Assembly: GCA_013812385.1 (NCBI GenBank)
Contig: JACCTM010000231.1
Span: forward strand, 1 to 5,770
DNA length: 5,770 bases
Source: Geodermatophilaceae bacterium
GTDB lineage: Bacteria > Actinomycetota > Actinomycetes > Mycobacteriales > Geodermatophilaceae
Reading direction: 5' to 3'
The translations under genes and the position numbers were made by a program. The notes below the pieces were generated by a model, which was given only the letters and a program-made list of their open reading frames with translations, was not told where the DNA came from and made no database searches. Each line of letters begins with the position of its first letter. Positions within the stretch are counted from its first letter, which is position 1. Shown piece after piece: positions 1-5,770 of the stretch.

Positions 1-1
1 T

Positions 2-55
2 GACTGGAGAACGCCAGCCGAGGCCATGTTCGAACTACTCTCAAGACCAGCCTGA
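2..55 (+). pseudogene. 3' end of an IS30-family-like transposase, cut by the window edge
   Basis: Reading from base 2 gives DWRTPAEAMFELLSRPA followed by a TGA at 53-55. The pattern (D/G)W-x-TPAE-A/x-hydrophobic-LL just before a stop is how IS30-family DDE transposases typically end, after an RPRKxL segment that would lie left of the window. Only 17 residues are visible, so catalytic residues cannot be judged. I cannot tell whether the full element upstream is intact. The family call comes from motif memory. The coding frame stops just before a stretch that looks like an insertion-sequence end and a broken HNH gene, which supports a mobile-element origin. An unrelated gene ending in a similar string is the alternative. 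Confidence 0.6.
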
Positions 56-88
56 CCAACTGCGGTGCAACAACCGCTTGGATCCGCC
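56..88. mobile_element. Probable right end of the IS30-like element
   Basis: These 33 bases lie between the transposase stop and the point where HNH-type protein similarity begins. IS30-type elements usually carry their terminal inverted repeat within a few tens of bases of the transposase stop. The segment around 61-88 (tgcggtgcaacaaccgctt and onward) is a plausible terminal repeat. The left end is outside the window, so neither the inverted-repeat match nor a target duplication can be tested. The exact boundary is a guess within about 10 bases. Confidence 0.4.
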
Positions 89-205
89 CACCGTGACATC
101 GAAAAAGGAGACTGGGAAGCGTTCCACCACCGCGAAAGGATCTGGCTCCGCCCACCCCAAAGCCTCGACACGAACCGCCCACCCGGGATCAACCACACCC
201 ACCGG
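89..205 (+). pseudogene. C-terminal remnant of a DUF222/13E12-type HNH endonuclease gene
   Basis: In the frame starting at 89 the translation runs HRDIEKGDWEAF, then ERIWLRPPQSLDT, then INHTH. This resembles the tail of actinobacterial DUF222-HNH proteins. In those, the last histidines of the HNH motif (CxxHHR) are followed by a G-W strand, a W-x-x-PP-x-x-hD segment and a basic R-x-N-x-x-H end. Everything upstream, including DUF222 and most of the HNH motif, is missing and replaced by the IS-like end. The frame stays open to 415, but similarity fades after about 205, so the original stop is unclear. An in-frame ATG at 65 lies in the IS-like end and is unlikely to be a real start. A functional nuclease is not possible from this fragment. 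Confidence 0.55.
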
Positions 206-491
206 ACCACCACCACCCCGAGCCGACTGGCCACCAGGCGCGGACGGCGGACCCGGCCCGTAAGCCGGTGCGGCTCTGGGTCGATGGACACCCAAGAGGA
301 CGTCAAGGCCTCAGCGGCGCCGTACCGGCATCGAGAGACCGACGATCGTGAGCCCTGGCGCGGGCTGACTGTGGTCGACGTTGGCGCAGCGTCGTCATGC
401 TGCTCAGGTCCATGACGCCGACTGCAGCCTCATCTAGTCGAAGAAGACAACGGCCGCCCAAAGAAGCTGGCGCGCTGGCGCGCACTCCCTT
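206..491. other. Gene-poor stretch with no supportable coding region
   Basis: Short open frames here, on both strands, show no recognisable domain, and their composition (Arg, Pro, Thr and Ser runs) is what GC-rich non-coding DNA gives. No tRNA-like cloverleaf was seen, nor any repeat beyond a short one at 472-483. The left part may be decayed 3' sequence of the HNH gene. The right part is the downstream flank of the minus-strand DM13 gene. Confidence 0.6.
390..420. repeat. Inverted repeat, possible terminator for the minus-strand gene
   Basis: CGTCATG at 393-399 and CATGACG at 411-417 are a perfect 7-bp inverted repeat around an 11-base loop. After one mismatch (392/418), two further pairs (391/419 and 390/420) extend it. 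It lies about 75 bases beyond the stop of the minus-strand DM13 gene, which is a reasonable place for a terminator. There is no T-tract, as is common in actinobacteria. A 7-bp repeat could also be chance. Confidence 0.25.
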
Positions 492-1352
492 TCAGAGAGT
501 GGCGTTGGCTACCGGGACGTCGAAGACCTCGCACCAGATGAGGACGGTGACCGGGTCGAGTCCGCCGCCAGGAAGGGCGCTGGTCCGGATCTCGTAGTTC
601 TGATCGCCGACGGTCCCCTTCAGGTCGCCGAGCAGCGTGCCGCCATCAGGCACAGACGCGTTCGCACCGGGGACCACGTACACGTCGTAATCCGGGCCGG
701 ACTCGACGGAGAACTGCTCGAACCGGACGATCAGCGATCCGTCCTCGAGCTGGATCAACCGGGCCACCCCCGCGGCGTCGTGATCGATCCCGACGAACTG
801 TGCCGTAGCGACTTCAACCGGGCCCGCCGGTGCCGGGGGCGGGGGTGGCGCCGGCGACGAGCCTGCCGGCGGGGACGAGTCGGTGCTCGTCTCCGGTGCC
901 GTCGAAACAGTGGGCGCCGCGGCGGCGTCTAAACCCTCTGGGGCGGCTTCGCTCACAGTGGATGACACGTAGGACGGCAGCACAGCGACGGCCACTGCGG
1001 CGACCAGTGGAACCAGCCCGGCCAACTGGCCCGCCCATCCCCGCCGGGTGAGCCGCGCAACACCGACGAGCGCGGCCCCGGTGAGCGCGCCGGCGGCGAT
1101 CCCGAACCCCACCGCTTTCGAACTTCCGGCGCCCGAGACGACCGCACCGATATGCGTGACGGCCCAGAAGGCGACGAAGGCGCCGATCAGGAGGTACGGC
1201 AGCCAGCCCCATCGCGGCCAGCTGACCCGAGCCCTCGTCGGACCGGTGTGGCCACCCGACGCGTCTGGTGAGGGCTCGTCGGTGCCACCGGACGAGGCCG
1301 GTACCTCCGACGTACCGGCCTGGTCCTCGACGGGGGTGGAGTGTCTGGTCAC
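492..1352 (-). CDS. Membrane-anchored DM13-domain protein
   Basis: A 286-residue protein if translation starts at the GTG at 1352. It opens with a Ser/Pro/Thr-rich tail (1-47), then has three hydrophobic helices at about 50-72, 80-99 and 107-126. The basic loop RLTRR (100-104) between helices 2 and 3 predicts an N-in topology with the C-terminus outside. A flexible Ala/Pro/Ser linker (about 130-178, with a run of five prolines) leads to a C-terminal DM13 domain (about 180-286). The DM13 call rests on the DYDVYVVPG segment (221-229), the YEI strand near 253 and the end LIWCEVFDVPVANATL with a single cysteine, C274. DM13 domains have been proposed to act in extracellular redox reactions, but the role of this protein is not known. 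It is transcribed away from glmS. The frame stays open to 1430, including an ATG at 1418, but those starts would overlap glmS and add a poorly structured extension. Confidence 0.8.
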   Translation of the reverse strand: MTRHSTPVEDQAGTSEVPASSGGTDEPSPDASGGHTGPTRARVSWPRWGWLPYLLIGAFVAFWAVTHIGAVVSGAGSSKAVGFGIAAGALTGAALVGVARLTRRGWAGQLAGLVPLVAAVAVAVLPSYVSSTVSEAAPEGLDAAAAPTVSTAPETSTDSSPPAGSSPAPPPPPAPAGPVEVATAQFVGIDHDAAGVARLIQLEDGSLIVRFEQFSVESGPDYDVYVVPGANASVPDGGTLLGDLKGTVGDQNYEIRTSALPGGGLDPVTVLIWCEVFDVPVANATL

Positions 1353-1416
1353 CCGGGCGAGCGTCCCACGGCCGGGAGCGTGAAGCGGTGACGTCTTGGT
1401 GACTACTCTGGGTCGC
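1353..1416. promoter_or_regulatory. Divergent intergenic region with probable leaderless glmS promoter
   Basis: Only 64 bp separate the chosen start of the minus-strand DM13 gene from the glmS ATG. On the plus strand TACTCT at 1404-1409 fits the actinobacterial -10 pattern TANNNT and lies 7 bases before the ATG at 1417. That would put the transcript start at or next to the A of the start codon. No purine-rich ribosome binding site is present before the ATG, which agrees with a leaderless message. No convincing -35 box is visible. No clear promoter for the minus-strand gene could be picked out. Confidence 0.45.
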
Positions 1417-3279
1417 ATGTGCGGCATCATCGGCTACGTAGGGATGAAGTCCGCGGAGGACATCGTTCTCGAGGGTCTGCGGCGGATGGAGTACCGCGGG
1501 TACGACTCTGCCGGCATCGCGCTGGTGACAGCGGGGGGGCTAGAGATCGCCAAGAAGGCTGGCAAGCTCGCGAACCTCGAGAAAGTGCTTGCCGATCAGC
1601 CGATGCCTGCGGCCACGACCGGCATGGGTCACACACGCTGGGCTACGCATGGCCCGCCGGTGGATCGCAATGCGCACCCGCATGTCTCGGGCGATGGCAA
1701 GGTCGCAGTGGTTCACAACGGCATCGTCGAAAACTTCGCCAGACTGCGGGGGGAACTAGAGCGGCAGGGTGTGGAGTTGACATCCGACACCGACACCGAG
1801 GTGGTCGCGCATCTGTTGAGCGCAGCGCACGCTTCGGGAACGGGCCCCGAGAACGACCGGTTGGCCGCGGCCATGCGAACTGTCTGCCTCCGACTCGAGG
1901 GTTCATTCAGCTTGGTGACAGTGCACGCAGACCACCCTGGACAGGTCGTCGGGGCCCGGCGTAACCAACCATTGGTGGCCGGCATCAGGGAAGGAGAGTA
2001 CTTCCTCGGTAGTGATGTGTCGGCCTTCATCGCGCACACCCGGGACGCCCTTGAACTCGGTCAGGACCAAGTTGTCACCCTTGACGTGGAGCACGGGGTC
2101 ACGGTCACCGACTTCGCGGGTACGCCGGTGCAGCCCAGACGCTTTCATGTCGATTGGGACGCTGCCGCCGCAGAGAAGGGCGGCTACCCCTGGTTCATGC
2201 TCAAGGAGATCGACGAGCAGCCGGCTGCCATCGCCGACACTCTCCGCGGCCGCTTGTCCGACACCGGCCGGATTGTTCTCGACGAGGTGCGACTGTCCGA
2301 TGAGGACCTCCGTGACATCGACAAGGTCTTCATCGTCGCCTGTGGAACCTCCAATCACGCTGCGATGGTGGCGAAATACGCGATCGAGCACTGGACCCGG
2401 CTGCCCTGCGAGGTCGAGCTGGCCAGCGAGTTCCGCTACCGCGATCCGGTGCTCGACCGCTCGACATTGGTGATCGCGATCAGCCAGAGCGGCGAGACCA
2501 TGGACACGTTGATGGCCTTGCGGCACGCCAAGGATCAGCAGGCCCGGGTCCTGGCAATCTGCAACACCAACGGCTCGACGATCCCCCGAGAGTCCGACGC
2601 GGTCCTCTACACGCGGGCCGGCCCTGAAGTGGCGGTGGCGTCAACCAAAGCCCTTTTGGCTCAGCTGGCCGCCTGTTATCTCGTTGCCCTCTACCTCGCC
2701 CAAGCGCGCGGGACCAAGTATGCCGACGAGATCGCCGCGATCGTCGCTCAGCTGAACAAGCTGCCCGACGCCGTGGCCGAGACACTGGGCCGGATGGATC
2801 AGGTACGTGCGATCGGGCGGGAACTGGCAAAGGAACCCACCATCCTGTTCGTCGGGCGCCATGTCGGTTACCCCGTGGCCCTCGAGGGTGCGCTGAAGCT
2901 GAAGGAACTGGCCTACATCCATGCCGAGGGATTCGCGGCGGGCGAGTTGAAGCACGGCTATATCTCCCTCATCGAGGAAGGCACCCCAGTGGTGGCAGTG
3001 GTCCCCGCGCGGGGCCCGAACAGCGTGCACAGCAAAGTGATCAGCAACATCCAGGAGATGCGGGCACGCGGTGCCAAGACCATCGTGATCGCCGCCGACG
3101 GCGACGACGAGGTCGCGCCGTACGCCGATCACCTGATCCACGTCCCGATGACACCGACCCTGCTCGCCCCGGTGCTGACCACCATCCCCATGCAGGTCCT
3201 CGCCTGCGAGATCGCCGACACCCGAGGCTTGGATGTCGACCAACCTCGCAATCTGGCCAAGTCCGTCACGGTTGAGTAG
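1417..3279 (+). CDS. glmS: Glutamine--fructose-6-phosphate aminotransferase (isomerizing)
   Basis: Converts fructose-6-phosphate and glutamine to glucosamine-6-phosphate and glutamate in the cytosol, the entry to UDP-GlcNAc for peptidoglycan. The 620 residues match the usual 600-625. The start at 1417 is fixed by chemistry: the protein must begin MCGI so that Cys2 becomes the N-terminal nucleophile. An in-frame start at 1396 would bury it. The class II glutaminase domain (2 to about 235) shows HTRWATHG (72-79), HNGIVEN (100-106) and SDTDTE (123-128). Two SIS sugar-isomerase domains follow, with CGTS at 309-312, SQSGET at 356-361, ELKHG at 510-514 (the catalytic Glu/His region) and the C-terminal tail DVDQPRNLAKSVTVE carrying the conserved Lys615. 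All key residues are present. It probably heads a transcript with acpS and nnrE/nnrD. No glmS ribozyme precedes it, as the 5' gap is too short. Confidence 0.98.
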   Translation: MCGIIGYVGMKSAEDIVLEGLRRMEYRGYDSAGIALVTAGGLEIAKKAGKLANLEKVLADQPMPAATTGMGHTRWATHGPPVDRNAHPHVSGDGKVAVVHNGIVENFARLRGELERQGVELTSDTDTEVVAHLLSAAHASGTGPENDRLAAAMRTVCLRLEGSFSLVTVHADHPGQVVGARRNQPLVAGIREGEYFLGSDVSAFIAHTRDALELGQDQVVTLDVEHGVTVTDFAGTPVQPRRFHVDWDAAAAEKGGYPWFMLKEIDEQPAAIADTLRGRLSDTGRIVLDEVRLSDEDLRDIDKVFIVACGTSNHAAMVAKYAIEHWTRLPCEVELASEFRYRDPVLDRSTLVIAISQSGETMDTLMALRHAKDQQARVLAICNTNGSTIPRESDAVLYTRAGPEVAVASTKALLAQLAACYLVALYLAQARGTKYADEIAAIVAQLNKLPDAVAETLGRMDQVRAIGRELAKEPTILFVGRHVGYPVALEGALKLKELAYIHAEGFAAGELKHGYISLIEEGTPVVAVVPARGPNSVHSKVISNIQEMRARGAKTIVIAADGDDEVAPYADHLIHVPMTPTLLAPVLTTIPMQVLACEIADTRGLDVDQPRNLAKSVTVE

Positions 3280-3319
3280 CGCTCACTCTCATGCCACGAG
3301 TGTCCGCAGCCACAGCCCC

Positions 3320-3700
3320 GTGATCGTCGGGGTCGGGATCGACGTCGTACCCGTCGAGCGCTTCGACCGCGCCCTGATCCGTACGCCGAGCATGCGGGCC
3401 AAGTTGTTCACCGAGGTCGAACAACTCAACGCCTCGGGGCGGCCGCGGCATGCCGAATCTCTGGCAGCCCGCTTCGCGGCGAAGGAGGCACTGGCCAAGG
3501 CCCTCGGAGCACCCGGCGGTCTGGCGTGGACCGACGCGGAGGTGCATGCCGATGACGATGGCGACCCCCGCTTGGAGATCACCGGGACGGTGGCCGCTCG
3601 GGCCGCCGCACTCGGCGTGACCCGGCTGCACTTGTCCATGTCACATGACGGGGGAATCGCGTCAGCGGTGGTCATCGCTGAGGGCGAGCCGCCGCTGTGA
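3320..3700 (+). CDS. acpS: Holo-[acyl-carrier-protein] synthase
   Basis: Transfers 4'-phosphopantetheine from CoA to a serine of apo acyl carrier protein. The 126-residue length is typical of the small trimeric AcpS type. The GTG at 3320 is chosen because the family begins M-I-V-G-(V/I)-G-(I/T)-D, and here the protein reads VIVGVGIDVVPVERF. The frame is open further upstream into glmS but without family-like sequence. Metal-binding Asp8 and Glu56 are present, the latter in the FAAKEALAKAL signature (52-62). The C-terminal LSMSHDGGIASAVVI strand (from 105) is also present. The gene starts 40 bp after the glmS stop with no clear Shine-Dalgarno sequence. It is 37 bp before the nnrE/nnrD fusion, a pairing common in actinobacteria. 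Confidence 0.95.
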   Translation: MIVGVGIDVVPVERFDRALIRTPSMRAKLFTEVEQLNASGRPRHAESLAARFAAKEALAKALGAPGGLAWTDAEVHADDDGDPRLEITGTVAARAAALGVTRLHLSMSHDGGIASAVVIAEGEPPL

Positions 3701-3722
3701 CCCGTTGTGCGGGGGCGGCACG

Positions 3723-3754
3723 GGTGATCGGTCTGTAATGGTGATCGGTTTGTA
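3723..3754 (+). repeat. Tandem 15-bp repeat spanning the nnrE/nnrD start codon
   Basis: GGTGATCGGTCTGTA at 3723-3737 recurs as GGTGATCGGTTTGTA at 3740-3754: 14 of 15 bases match, with a 17-base period. The second copy supplies codons 2-6 of the downstream gene. The first copy, read from its own GTG at 3724, gives V-I-G-L and then TAA. The ATG chosen as the start (3738) sits in the two-base spacer plus the first base of the second copy. It looks like a small tandem duplication at the translation start. Confidence 0.8.
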
Positions 3755-5183
3755 CGAGGTGGCCGCGGTGCGGACGTCCGAGCAGGCGCTGATGCGCACG
3801 CTGCCAGACGGCGCGCTGATGGATCGAGCCGGTGCGGGGCTCGCGGCGTACTGCAGTCGTTGGCTCGGGCGGGCGTACGGCGCACAGGTGGTCGCCTTGA
3901 TCGGTCCGGGTGACAACGGCGGAGACGCACTGTTGGCTGCTGCACACCTTGCCCGCCGTGGAGCCGCTGTGGTGGCGGTGGCACTGCAGGCGGACCGACT
4001 GCACTCGCGCGGGGCCGCGGCGTTGCGTCGTGCCGGCGGACAAATTCGCTCACTGAGCGTTGACTCTGAGCTGAAAGGGCTTGTCGGGCAAGCCGACCTG
4101 ATTCTCGACGGGATCGTGGGTATCGGGGCGACCGGTGAACTGCGTGCCCCGGCCGACGACGTCGTCGAGGTGGCCAACGACGCACCGGGCCTGCGGGTGG
4201 CGGTGGACGTGCCCAGCGGAGTCCATCCGGACACCGGTGTCGTGGACGGACCGGCGTTCCGGGCCGATCGAACCGTCACGTTCGGGGCGATCAAGCTCGG
4301 CCTCACCGTGGGCGATGGCCGTGAGCACGTTGGTGACCTCGAGGTCCTGGACCTGGGGTTGGCTCCTCATCTCCCCGAACCGCGAGCGTGGCAGCTGACC
4401 GATGGCGATGTTGCGGGTCTCTTGCCCCGGGCGGGCCACGGCGACGACAAGTACAGCGGCGGCATTCTCGGGGTTGCCGCCGGATCGGCCGACTACCCGG
4501 GTGCGGCGGTGCTCAGCGTCGGAGGCGCACTTCGGGTGCGATCGAGCCTGGTCCGGTACGTCGGACCAGCTGCCTACGCGGTGAGCACCGCGTATCCGGA
4601 GGCAGTGTGCGCCGATGCGGCGCCGATCGAGGCCGGCCGGGTCCGGGCCTGGGCGGTCGGTCCGGGTCTGGGCCGCGACAAGCGTGCTGCGCAGGTTCTC
4701 ACCGACGTCCTGCGGATGGACGTACCCGTCGTCGTGGATGCCGACGGTCTGCGGCTGCTGGCCCGGCGCCGGGAGCTGCTACAACGTCGATCGTCGGCGA
4801 CCGTGCTGACGCCGCACGACAAGGAGTTCGAGGACTTCGGCGTACCGCTGAGCGCTGATCGGGTCGGCGCGGCGACCGAGCTCGCGACCCGGCTCGGCGT
4901 CACCGTGCTGCTCAAGGGCGCGGCCACGGTCGTCGTCGAGCCTGGTGGGCGCACGTACGTCAATGCGAGTGGCACCCCGGCCCTGGCGACGGCCGGAACC
5001 GGCGACGTGTTGACCGGAATTATCGGGTCCCTGCTCGCCGCCGGGCTGCCTGCGGGCCTGGCCGCCGCCGTCGGGGCGCACCTGCACGGCCGTGCAGGAC
5101 AGCTCGCCGCGCGCGGCGGAGCGCTCCTGGCCACCGACGTGATCGGCGCGATTCCGGCTGCCCGCGACAGCGTGGCTGACTGA
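3738..5183 (+). CDS. nnrD: Bifunctional NAD(P)H-hydrate epimerase / ADP-dependent NAD(P)H-hydrate dehydratase
   Basis: Repairs hydrated, inactive NADH and NADPH. The N-terminal epimerase (NnrE, YjeF_N) interconverts the R and S forms, and the C-terminal ADP-dependent dehydratase (NnrD) restores the cofactor. With the ATG at 3738 the protein has 481 residues, normal for the fusion. The epimerase half (1 to about 210) has GPGDNGGD at 56-63, LDGIVGIGATGELR, and VDVPSGV at 156-162 followed by the TVTFGAIKLGL strand. The kinase-like dehydratase half (about 225-481) shows the GHGDDKYSGG entry, VGPGLG at 307-312, VDADGL, TPHDKEF at 358-364 and GTGD at 420-423, whose Asp423 is the catalytic base. The frame is open back to 3645 inside acpS, but that extension is not family-like. 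A GTG at 3741 is an alternative start. No strong ribosome binding site precedes either. It likely shares the glmS-acpS transcript. Confidence 0.95.
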   Translation: MVIGLYEVAAVRTSEQALMRTLPDGALMDRAGAGLAAYCSRWLGRAYGAQVVALIGPGDNGGDALLAAAHLARRGAAVVAVALQADRLHSRGAAALRRAGGQIRSLSVDSELKGLVGQADLILDGIVGIGATGELRAPADDVVEVANDAPGLRVAVDVPSGVHPDTGVVDGPAFRADRTVTFGAIKLGLTVGDGREHVGDLEVLDLGLAPHLPEPRAWQLTDGDVAGLLPRAGHGDDKYSGGILGVAAGSADYPGAAVLSVGGALRVRSSLVRYVGPAAYAVSTAYPEAVCADAAPIEAGRVRAWAVGPGLGRDKRAAQVLTDVLRMDVPVVVDADGLRLLARRRELLQRRSSATVLTPHDKEFEDFGVPLSADRVGAATELATRLGVTVLLKGAATVVVEPGGRTYVNASGTPALATAGTGDVLTGIIGSLLAAGLPAGLAAAVGAHLHGRAGQLAARGGALLATDVIGAIPAARDSVAD

Positions 5184-5285
5184 GCTCGGCGCCCGGCTTG
5201 CGTCCACGATCGGCGCACCCACGGGCCGTGCTTGGGTTCCGCCGGGGGCCCCACGCCGTCAGAGGTAGCTGGCAACCTGCGTGCC
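5184..5285 (+). other. Intergenic region between nnrE/nnrD and the HesB-like gene
   Basis: About 100 bases without a gene. It contains a possible weak hairpin, ACCCA at 5217-5221 against TGGGT at 5233-5237, and the self-complementary GGGGCCCC just after. Neither is a convincing terminator. AGAGG at 5261-5265 is the only purine-rich site before the next ATG (5286) but lies about 20 bases upstream, too far for a standard ribosome binding site. Read-through from nnrD into the next gene is therefore possible. Confidence 0.4.
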
Positions 5286-5689
5286 ATGAGTGAGAAGACC
5301 CAGTTCACCCCGTTTCCGGTCTCCGGCACTGCGATCGATCAGATCTCGACGGTCGGCGGGACTGTGCGCATCGATGTCGAGCAAGGGGGTTGCTGTGGTT
5401 GGACTTGGGCGTTCAGCCGACGTGAGCCGGCTTCTTCCGACGAAATTTTCGGCTGCCCCGGCGCCGTGCTGCTGTGAGCGCGGCTGCGTTAGCGCTACTG
5501 GCAGAGGGGCGTCTCGACTACGGCGCACAGCTGATGCCACCGCGATACCGGGTGTTGGGTACCCGGGGCGAGCGCTGCCCGTGTCGCCGGTCCTTCGGTC
5601 ACCCGTGGCCAGGTCGCGGCCAGCCGGACTGCCGTGCCGCCACACCGATGCCTTGGGACGTTCCGAACGCCCGAGGGACCTCGGCATGA
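5286..5689 (+). pseudogene. HesB/IscA-like cysteine-rich small protein, split by a frameshift
   Basis: Two frames together make one HesB/IscA-like domain of about 135 residues. Part 1 (5286-5477, 63 residues) has the glycine-rich entry GGTVRIDVEQGGCCGWTWAF (C36, C37) and ends FGCPGAVLL (C57). Part 2 (GTG 5474 to 5689, 71 residues) continues with SAAALALL, LDYG, PPRYRVL, then RCPCRRSFG (C35, C37), WPGRGQPDC (C53) and PMPWDVP. The parts meet at GTGA, where the TGA of part 1 overlaps the GTG of part 2. Adding one G in CTGCTGTGAGC would give a seamless VLLVSAAAL. IscA-type proteins carry or transfer iron-sulfur clusters, but the role of this subtype is not known to me. The split falls mid-domain, so mutation or a sequencing error is more likely than two proteins. 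Coupled translation or frameshifting is possible. Confidence 0.65.
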
Positions 5690-5699
5690 ACACGGAGCA

Positions 5700-5755
5700 G
5701 TGATGTGCGGATACCTGCAGTTTCGACCATATTTCTGCCGGTGTTCGCACATCGC
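5700..5755 (+). terminator. Long imperfect hairpin, probable terminator after the HesB-like gene
   Basis: The arms 5700-5720 and 5735-5755 pair over 20 of 21 positions in plus-strand RNA, around a 14-base loop (tttcgaccatattt). The core is ATGTGCG at 5703-5709 against CGCACAT at 5746-5752. Three pairs are G-U wobbles (5701/5754, 5710/5745, 5712/5743), and the only mismatch is 5716/5739. It begins 11 bases after the HesB-like stop. No T-tract follows (the next bases are GC-rich), so an actinobacterial I-shaped terminator is my best reading. A palindromic mobile repeat or a structured small RNA are alternatives. The window ends 15 bases later. Confidence 0.5.
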
Positions 5756-5770
5756 CGGCGGCGGCCGATA

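Noticed and set aside
397..597. 66-residue plus-strand open frame
   Set aside because: It overlaps the 3' end of the DM13 gene in antisense, has no recognisable domain and no good start context.
835..850. G-rich run that might form a G-quadruplex
   Set aside because: On the coding strand it simply encodes the proline run of the DM13 protein linker, which explains the composition.
1353..1416. A glmS ribozyme or other riboswitch upstream of glmS
   Set aside because: The gap to the divergent gene is only 64 bp, the probable transcript begins at the start codon, and no ribozyme-like core is visible. The glmS ribozyme is a Firmicutes feature.
1903..2526. 207-residue open frame on the minus strand inside glmS
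   Set aside because: The glmS reading in this region contains conserved SIS-domain motifs, and the antisense frame shows none.
3291..3323. Ten-codon ORF between glmS and acpS whose TGA overlaps the acpS GTG
   Set aside because: It could be a coupling leader peptide, but it has no ribosome binding site and such a short frame is easily due to chance.
3289..4185. 298-residue open frame on the minus strand across acpS and the nnrE half
   Set aside because: It lies antisense to two clearly recognised genes, has low-complexity Arg/Pro/Ser/Ala content and no recognisable domain. Long antisense open frames are expected in GC-rich DNA.
4574..5329. 251-residue open frame on the minus strand opposite the nnrD half
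   Set aside because: Antisense to a conserved enzyme with all its motifs, and its composition is typical of a shadow frame.

Overview
The window is GC-rich actinobacterial DNA (Actinomycetota). This rests on the strong G/C bias at third codon positions, the GTG starts, a probable leaderless promoter, a DUF222/HNH-type remnant, and a glmS-acpS-nnrE/nnrD gene order known from this phylum. I cannot fix the genus from the sequence alone.

Layout. Bases 1-491 hold no intact gene. They start with what reads as the last 17 codons of an IS30-type transposase (2-55). A probable insertion-sequence end follows (about 56-88). It abuts the C-terminal tail of a DUF222/13E12-type HNH endonuclease gene (about 89-205) that has lost its 5' part, which looks like an old insertion into an HNH gene. 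The rest, to 491, is apparently non-coding, with one small inverted repeat. On the minus strand, 492-1352 encodes a three-helix membrane protein with an extracytoplasmic DM13 domain. It diverges from glmS across a gap of only 64 bp.

On the plus strand, 1417-5183 is a compact housekeeping run. It contains glmS (glucosamine-6-phosphate synthase, first step to UDP-GlcNAc and peptidoglycan), acpS (holo-acyl carrier protein synthase, fatty acid and polyketide carrier activation) and a fused NAD(P)HX epimerase/dehydratase (nnrE-nnrD, nicotinamide nucleotide repair). The gaps are 40 and 37 bp, so one transcript is likely. Bases 5286-5689 follow: a small HesB/IscA-like cysteine-rich protein that is split into two reading frames by a GTGA overlap in the middle of its domain. 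A long imperfect hairpin (5700-5755) lies just after it and is probably the end of the transcription unit.

The core genes are ordinary. The points worth a second look are the interrupted HNH gene at the left edge, the frame-split HesB-like gene, the long hairpin whose imperfections are mostly G-U wobbles in plus-strand RNA, the 17-bp-period repeat over the nnrE/nnrD start, and the probable leaderless start of glmS. I do not see a clearly new multi-gene system.
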